The notes beneath the pieces are model-generated. The model was not told where the DNA came from. It did no database searches and saw only the letters and a program-made list of their open reading frames with translations. Below are positions 57,810 to 64,000 of a DNA stretch of 64,000 nt, in pieces. Source of the DNA: Phaeotremella fagi (taxonomy: Eukaryota > Basidiomycota > Tremellomycetes > Tremellales > Phaeotremellaceae). The translations under genes were made by a program, and so were the position numbers. The stretch covers positions 1,054,001-1,118,000 of the forward strand of contig BCHU01000009.1 in NCBI GenBank assembly GCA_001599715.1. Direction: 5' to 3'. How positions within the stretch are numbered: position 1 is the first letter of the stretch; each line of letters begins with the position of its first letter.

Positions 57810-58415
57810 CCCAGGGATTTAGGGTTGGGAAAAACACGGAACCGGTGATGGGTAGGGGAAAGGATAAAGCGGAGAATTGACAAATTAAGAAGGTTGATGA
57901 GTATATTTAAGTGTTTGGTGATATGTATGATACGATGTTTTCTTGAGTTGATCGATGGCAGTGAAGGGGATGGGATGGGATGCCACCATGCCACCGCAGT
58001 CTATGTTATGTTTAGTTGAGTCAGTTACATAATGACATTGCTTGGTACGGGCGCCGTACGTGTGAGACGGCGAGGGAAACTAACTCGGTTGACGGGGAAT
58101 TACCGTTATGCACCATACAAGCAACATAAAAACATCCTAATCCTAGCTAAGGTCATCATCTCCATCGCCTTGTCCTCCTTTCTAATCTTTTTTGCCCGCT
58201 TTCCACGTCAGCGATTAACCAGGCTTATAGAAATACATATAGGATTTCACTTGTACTTATACTATAACTTCTACTTATAATCGACTCACTCTTTCATTCA
58301 AATTCTATAACAACACATCAACTCACAAGACATCGTTTAAACCTTATTTCAATCGTAAGTATCGTCTTCATCTCCATCAAAACATCCAACCTCATCCCTT
58401 GACAGACACCCCACC
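57810..58415. promoter_or_regulatory. ABC transporter upstream region with CGG-N3-CCG palindrome and a 5'UTR intron
   Basis: GTACGG-GCG-CCGTAC (58045-58059) is a perfect 6-bp inverted repeat containing CGG-N3-CCG. CGG-N7-CCG follows within the next 40 bp. A likely leader intron begins GTAAGTATC at about 58351 and ends TTGACAG at about 58406, just before the ATG. No coding frame is convincing. Confidence 0.45.
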
Positions 58416-61400
58416 ATGTCGACCACCGATGGTCACAATCCAATCCTTGGTGAACCTATCAACCCCACCCCTCAATCCCAACCTATAACCGACGAACTCC
58501 ATCCCAATCAACAACCACCTTCCCAAACTGCGGAGAACGATCAAAGAAATTTAGAAATTCTAAACAAAGAATCTCAAGATATCGCAGTTCAAGAAAGTAC
58601 TTCTGTACCTACAGGGACGTTCTATCCTGGAACTGTTGGTGGTATAAGTGTTTTACCTGGTACTACGACCTCTACACCCTCAGAAACAACCATCGATCCT
58701 GTTAAAGAAGAGAAAATTCAATCGGCAGTAGAAGCAGATCTAGCTAAAGAGAAAGAGAATCTCGATCAAAAGACTCTTAAAGGTGTAACAACGAATTCAA
58801 CAGGTTCAGGTTCGACCAGTTCTCTCACTATCACTAAACCTAATAAAAAGGGCTTTTCATTTGGTAAAAACAAGAAATTGAAGGAGGAAGATGAGAAGAA
58901 GAAGAAACAAAAGGAAGATGAAGCCAACGCCATTCCTTCTGTTGGTTTTTTCAAATTGTTCAGATTCTCAACGCCGTTCGAGTTGATTCTTAATATCATT
59001 GGTTTATTGTTGGCAGCGGCTGCTGGTGCGACTCAACCTTTGATGACGTTGATTTTCGGTAGATTAACAACTTCATTCACTAATTTCGCTATCATCGTTG
59101 CTCAGATTTCTTCACAAGGTAGTTCACCTGATGCAGCTGTTGCTTTACAAGCTGCTAAAGACGATCTCAAACATACTGCCGGTATCGACGCTCTCTATCT
59201 TATGGCTATCGGTATCGGAACTTTCTTGGCTACTTACATGTACATGCTTATCTGGAATTGGACCGGTGAAGTTAATGCTAAAAGAATCAGAGAAAAATAT
59301 TTACGTGCTGTTCTACGTCAAGAGGTAAGCACTTCCTAACGTACGACACTGACATCCAGATTGCCTACTTTGACGATCTCGGTGCTGGAGAAGTCGCCAC
59401 TCGTATTCAAACAGATTGTCATCTAGTTCAAGAAGGTATCGGTGAAAAAGTTGCCATTTCGGTTCAATACGTTTCGACTTTTATCACCGGTTTCGTACTC
59501 GCTTTCGCTCGTTCTTGGAGATTAGCTTTAGCTTTGTCTAGTATCTTACCTGTCATCGTTATCACCGGTGGAACTATGGTCACGTTGATGACGAAATACA
59601 CTACTTCGTCTTTACAATCCATCGCTAAAGCTGGTACACTAGCTGAAGAGGTTATCGCGTCAATCAGAACCATTCATGCTTTCGGTACTTCCAGAACTTT
59701 AGCTGGTAGTTTCGACGGTTTCATTGAAACAAGTAGAAAAGCTGGTCGAGCTGGTAACAAAATTGAAGCTGGTGGTTTAGCAACAATCTTCTTCTCAATC
59801 TACGCAGCTTACGCACTTGCTTTCTTCTACGGTGGTATCCTCGTCACTCAAGGTTTAGCAGATGCAGGTGTAGTCATCAACGTTTTCATGTCGGTTTTAA
59901 TCGGTTCCTTCTCAATGGCGATGCTCACACCTGAAATCCAAGCTATCACCAAAGCTCAAGGTGCAGCTGCTAAACTTTTCTCAACTATCGATAGAATCCC
60001 CTCCATTGATTCCGCTAGTCCTGAAGGTCTTAAACCAGATGTCGTTGAAGGTAGAATCACTTTTGAAGGTGTTAAATTCCATTACCCTTCTAGACCTAAT
60101 GTACCGATTCTTAAAGGTTTGACTACTGAATTCGAAGCTGGTCAAACTTGTGCTTTGGTCGGTGCGTCTGGTTCAGGTAAATCAACTGTCGTTTCGTTGG
60201 TCGAAAGATTCTATGATCCAATCGAAGGTGTCGTTAAACTTGACGGTAGAGATATCAAAACTTTGAATCTCAAATGGTTAAGACAACAAATCGGTCTGGT
60301 CTCTCAAGAACCTACCCTATTCGCTACTTCAGTTAGAGGAAATGTCGAACATGGATTGATCGGTTCTAAATGGGAAAACGCCAGTGACAGTGAAAAATTC
60401 GAATTAGTCAAGAAAGCTTGTATCCAAGCTAACGCTGATGGATTTATCTCAAAACTACCAAATGGATACGACACGATCGTCGGTGAACGTGGTATGTTAC
60501 TTTCAGGTGGTCAGAAACAACGTGTAGCCATTGCTAGAGCTATCGTTTCGGATCCTAGAATATTGTTGTTGGACGAAGCTACTTCTGCTTTGGACACTCA
60601 ATCTGAAGGTGTTGTTCAAGACGCTTTGGATAAAGCTTCAAAGGGAAGAACTACTATGTGAGTGATTCTGTCTTGTTACTGGTGCTGATTGGTTTTAGTA
60701 CTATTGCCCATCGATTGTCGACCATTAAAGACGCTGATAAGATTTTGGTCATGGGTGGAGGTGAAATCTTGGAACAAGGTACTCATAATCAATTGTTGGA
60801 GAACGAACAAGGTCCAGTGAGTTGATTAACCTTTGACGATGGATATACCTAACCCCATGGTAGTACGCTTTACTCGTGTCCACTCAAAAACTAGTCCAAG
60901 CAACCAACGTCGAACCAATCGATGAAACCGTCGAGGAAGAAAAAGCAGTTCCAGGACCTGAATCCCCGTTAAGAGAGAAATCAGGTTTCCCAGAATTATC
61001 AAGAGCCCATACCGGTCGATCATTAGCTTCAGCTCTCATGGATGATCTCAAAGCCAAACGAGAAGCTGAAGCTGCGAACGACGAGATTGATCAAGGAATG
61101 GCTGGTTTGATGAAACGTTTGTTGATTCTTAACAAGGAAGACAAGGTTTATTATATCTTTGGTACTATCGGTGCTATACTTTCTGGACTTGTTTATCCTT
61201 GTTTAGCTATTCTTTTCGGTTACGCTTTGACGGATTTCCAGATTCAAGATTTCGATGAATTGAGATTCCAATTGAATAGGAAAGCGTGAGTCATGCTCAT
61301 GTCACATATTGGATAATGGTAATTAATTGTTTTTAGTCTCTACTACTTTGTCGTTGCAATCGTCGCTGCTGGTTGTATCTTTGTTCAGGTTTCGAATTTC

Positions 61401-63464
61401 GCTCGTGCAGGTTGGGATTTGTCTTCGAAACTTCGTAGCATGGCTTTTAAATCTGTTTTACGACATGATATAGAATGGTTCGATGAGGAGAAGAATTCGG
61501 TTAGTCCTGTCGTCGTTGTTCCTTGGACGTATCACTAACTTACTGATATAGACCGGAGCTGTTACTTCCAATCTTGCTGATCAACCTCAAAAAGTTCAAG
61601 GTTTGATGGGTGTAACTATCGGATCTATCATTCAATCTTGTGCAACTCTTGTTGGAGGTTGTATCATCGGTCTTGCTTATGGTCCATGTAAGTTTTACTT
61701 TTCTACCACGTTACCAGGTATTGACTGTGTTGTAGTACTCGCCCTCGTTGGTATTGCCTGTATTCCACTATTAGTTTCAGGAGGTTATATTAGATTAAGA
61801 GTTGTCGTCTTGAAAGACGGAAGAACAAGGAAAATCCACGCTGCTTCTGCACATCTCGCTTCTGAAGCTGCTAGTGCTGTTAGAACCGTCGCTTCTTTGA
61901 CTAGAGAGGATGACATTGATAGAATCTACTCTAAAGCTTTGGAGGAACCTTTGAGAATTTCAAAGTAGGTTTTGAATTTGAGAGCTATAGGACTTTTCGC
62001 TGATTGGCTCATCGTTTAGTCGGACTGCTATCAGTTCTCAGGCACTTTATGCTGTCAGTCAAGGTTTATCTTTCTGTGTAATCGCTTTGGTATTCTACGT
62101 CGGTGCTTTATGGATCATCAGTGGTCGTTATACCACCAATCAATTCTTTACCGTCCTAACCTCAATCGTGAGTACTTTACTGACTTGAATTTGGACCTTG
62201 ACTAAAATATCTCATTAGGTCTTCGCAGCCATTCAAGCAGGAAACGTGTTCACCTTCGTCCCAGACGCCTCTAAAGCTAGAGGAGCAGCCCAATCGATCT
62301 TCAAGATACTTGACGACGTCCCCGAAATCGACGCTTTATCTGACGAAGGTAAAGTTGTTGATCCAGAACAAATCAGTGGTCATATCAGAATGGAGAATAT
62401 CCATTTCAGATACCCTTCAAGACCTGGGGTTAGGGTTTTAAGAGATTTGACTATCGACGTGCCACCTGGAACTTAGTATGTTTTTCATTTATTTATCTTT
62501 TGGGGGGAGACGGTTTATTGATGAAACACTTTAGTGTCGCTTTGGTCGGTCCTAGTGGTTGTGGTAAATCTACGACTATTCAGATGTTGGAGAGATTCTA
62601 TGATCCTTTAGCTGGCAAGGTTACTTTGGACGGTATCGATATTAAAGATCTTAATGTTTCGAGTTACAGAAGTTGTGTTGCTCTAGTTTCTCAGGAACCT
62701 GTATGTTTGTGTTTCTCTTGTTATTTAGGTTCATCAGCTGACAACGACGTTCCGTTTGATAGACCCTTTACGCTGGTTCTGTTAGATTCAATGTTCTGTT
62801 GGGTGCCAACAAACCTATGGATCAGGTTACTGAAGATGAGATCGTTACTGCTTGTAAGAATGCTAATATTGTACGTTTTTCTCTTTTGGTTGGGATTTTG
62901 GGATGATACTGACGTTTTACGGATAGTACGATTTCATCATGTCGTTACCTGATGGGTTCGATACTGAAGTTGGAGGAAAAGGATCTCAATTATCCGGTGG
63001 TCAGGTAGGGTTTGGTTGTTTACTATTTCAGAACGACTGTATTGATTCGCAATCTAGAAACAACGTATCGCAATTGCAAGAGCTTTAATACGTAATCCCA
63101 AAGTCTTGCTTCTTGACGAAGCGACTTCAGCACTTGATTCACAATCTGAAAGAGTGGTTCAAGACGCTTTGGATAGAGCTGCCAAAGGTCGAACAACAAT
63201 GTAAGTACACTGTTCATAACATTATAAAGGAGTTTGTTTGTTGACTTGATGGATTAGCGCCATTGCTCATCGTTTGAGTACGATTCAAAAGGCAGATATC
63301 ATTTATTGTTTCTCTGAAGGTAAAGTCGCCGAGAAGGGGACTCATCAAGAATTACTGGCTAAACGGGGAGCTTATGTGAGTCTTCTTTGTAGTTTTGACT
63401 TGTTCGATACTGATATATTGGTTAGTTCGAATTGGTTCAAAAGCAGAACTTGAGTAAACAGTAG
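58416..63464 (+). CDS. MDR1: Full-length ABCB (MDR / P-glycoprotein type) ABC transporter
   Basis: About 1430 aa over some 15 exons with layout TMD1-NBD1-TMD2-NBD2. A roughly 170-residue disordered head (start [14 protein letters not shown], Lys-rich near [17 protein letters not shown]) precedes TMD1 ([20 protein letters not shown]). NBD1: Walker [11 protein letters not shown]-loop VSQEPTLF, signature LSGGQKQR, Walker [13 protein letters not shown]. The linker contains [23 protein letters not shown]2 starts [23 protein letters not shown]2: [53 protein letters not shown]. Both nucleotide sites look catalytically complete. It is a plasma-membrane multidrug exporter by family, comparable with Cryptococcus MDR1. 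Stop at 63464 after [10 protein letters not shown]. Confidence 0.95.
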
Positions 63465-64000
63465 TGGGCTTGTTTATAGAATAGATATATGGATCTGTAC
63501 ATGTATATACATTAATCTTGTTTATGAATATCATCTTGTTTTTTTGATTCCCGGGCCGTCTTGACTTTATGTTCTATATTTGGGATGTGGGATTACGATT
63601 ACGATAACGTGGCGTACTTTGACTTTAGTTAAGTTACCTTTGTTTAAACCTGATCCGGTGATCTTAGGTTGCGGTGAGGTGTGGGAGTGGTGAGGGATGG
63701 ATGTTGTACTTGTTACATTTACTTCCTACTTGACATCGTTAACCTGTTTACACTATTCAGCTTACAAATCCACGTACGAATACAAGGTTAGTTACTAGCT
63801 ACTACTGGACGGATCCCCGAATCAACCACGCGACTCACCCTCACCCACTCACCGCCTGAGAGACGTCACCGAAGTGAAACCTATATAAATAAAATTCAGC
63901 AACTGCAAAGTGGAAAAGTGAAAGTGGAACAACGTCAACCACCTTCGGCCATCATCTATCACTTTACTTGATTCACTCTTTATCGTATCATTAACATATA
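63465..64000. other. 3' flank of the ABC transporter to window end
   Basis: 536 bp with no supported gene. Purine/pyrimidine-rich leader-like sequence near the right edge (CTTTACTTGATTCACTC, then ATTAACATATA) suggests the promoter of a plus-strand gene starting beyond the window. GACGTCA near 63862 is a partial CRE. Confidence 0.4.

Noticed and set aside
1..64000. Transposable elements, CRISPR arrays, bacterial operons or viral inserts
   Set aside because: No transposase, integrase, reverse transcriptase, terminal repeats, regular spacer arrays or viral hallmark proteins were seen in any frame.

Overview
The window is nuclear DNA of a basidiomycete fungus, most likely a Tremellomycete (Kwoniella/Cryptococcus-like). 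Nearly every gene is split by many very short introns of about 33-70 nt with GT-AG ends and CTGAC/CTAAC-like branch sites. Genes are dense and on both strands, UTRs are short, and the products (intron-rich zinc-cluster factors, an MDR-type ABC transporter, sphingolipid delta-4 desaturase, sterol C-8 isomerase) fit that group. I see no transposon, virus, CRISPR array or organellar insert. Gene models were built by hand from open frames joined across splice sites that keep frame and restore family motifs.

0-2.2 kb: 5' part of an unrecognised nuclear protein, an intron-containing tRNA-Arg(UCU), and two small unknown ORFs. 2.2-11.9 kb: a candidate pectin/plant-sugar cluster, in which a secreted GH28 glycosidase lies between two paralogous sugar-porter MFS transporters, followed by a Zn2Cys6 regulator. 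The GH28/transporter promoter carries a Gal4-type CGG-N11-CCG site. 12-15.5 kb: an NDR-family AGC kinase whose N-terminus carries a CRIB-like motif. 15.9-20.6 kb: an APC-type amino acid/GABA permease divergent from a second Zn2Cys6 regulator. 21-27.8 kb: a SYLF-domain protein, a membrane-anchored fusion of a sugar-nucleotide epimerase with an exostosin-type glycosyltransferase, and a BAHD-like acyltransferase.

28.4-34.5 kb: a bHLH factor with an overlapping uORF, a GNAT acetyltransferase, ERG2 and an F-box-like protein. 34.8-39 kb: a divergent pair, an N-terminally anchored beta-propeller lactonase and a C-terminally anchored BBE-type flavo-oxidase, which could act in sequence (oxidation to lactone, then hydrolysis). 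39.1-41.3 kb: a tandem duplication of an orphan gene. 41.7-52.7 kb: a PRA1-family protein, an unknown conserved-looking protein, sphingolipid delta-4 desaturase, a mitochondrial PPR-like protein, the CTP-dependent diacylglycerol kinase DGK1 and the nucleolar protein SURF6/RRP14. 53.1-63.5 kb: acetyl-CoA synthetase, the mitochondrial dicarboxylate carrier (both used on C2 carbon sources) and a full-length ABCB/MDR transporter. The acetyl-CoA synthetase promoter holds two matching CGG-N12-CCG palindromes exactly 80 bp apart.

Catalytic motifs were read directly from the translations. Family names come from recall of family signatures, and pathway links are inference.
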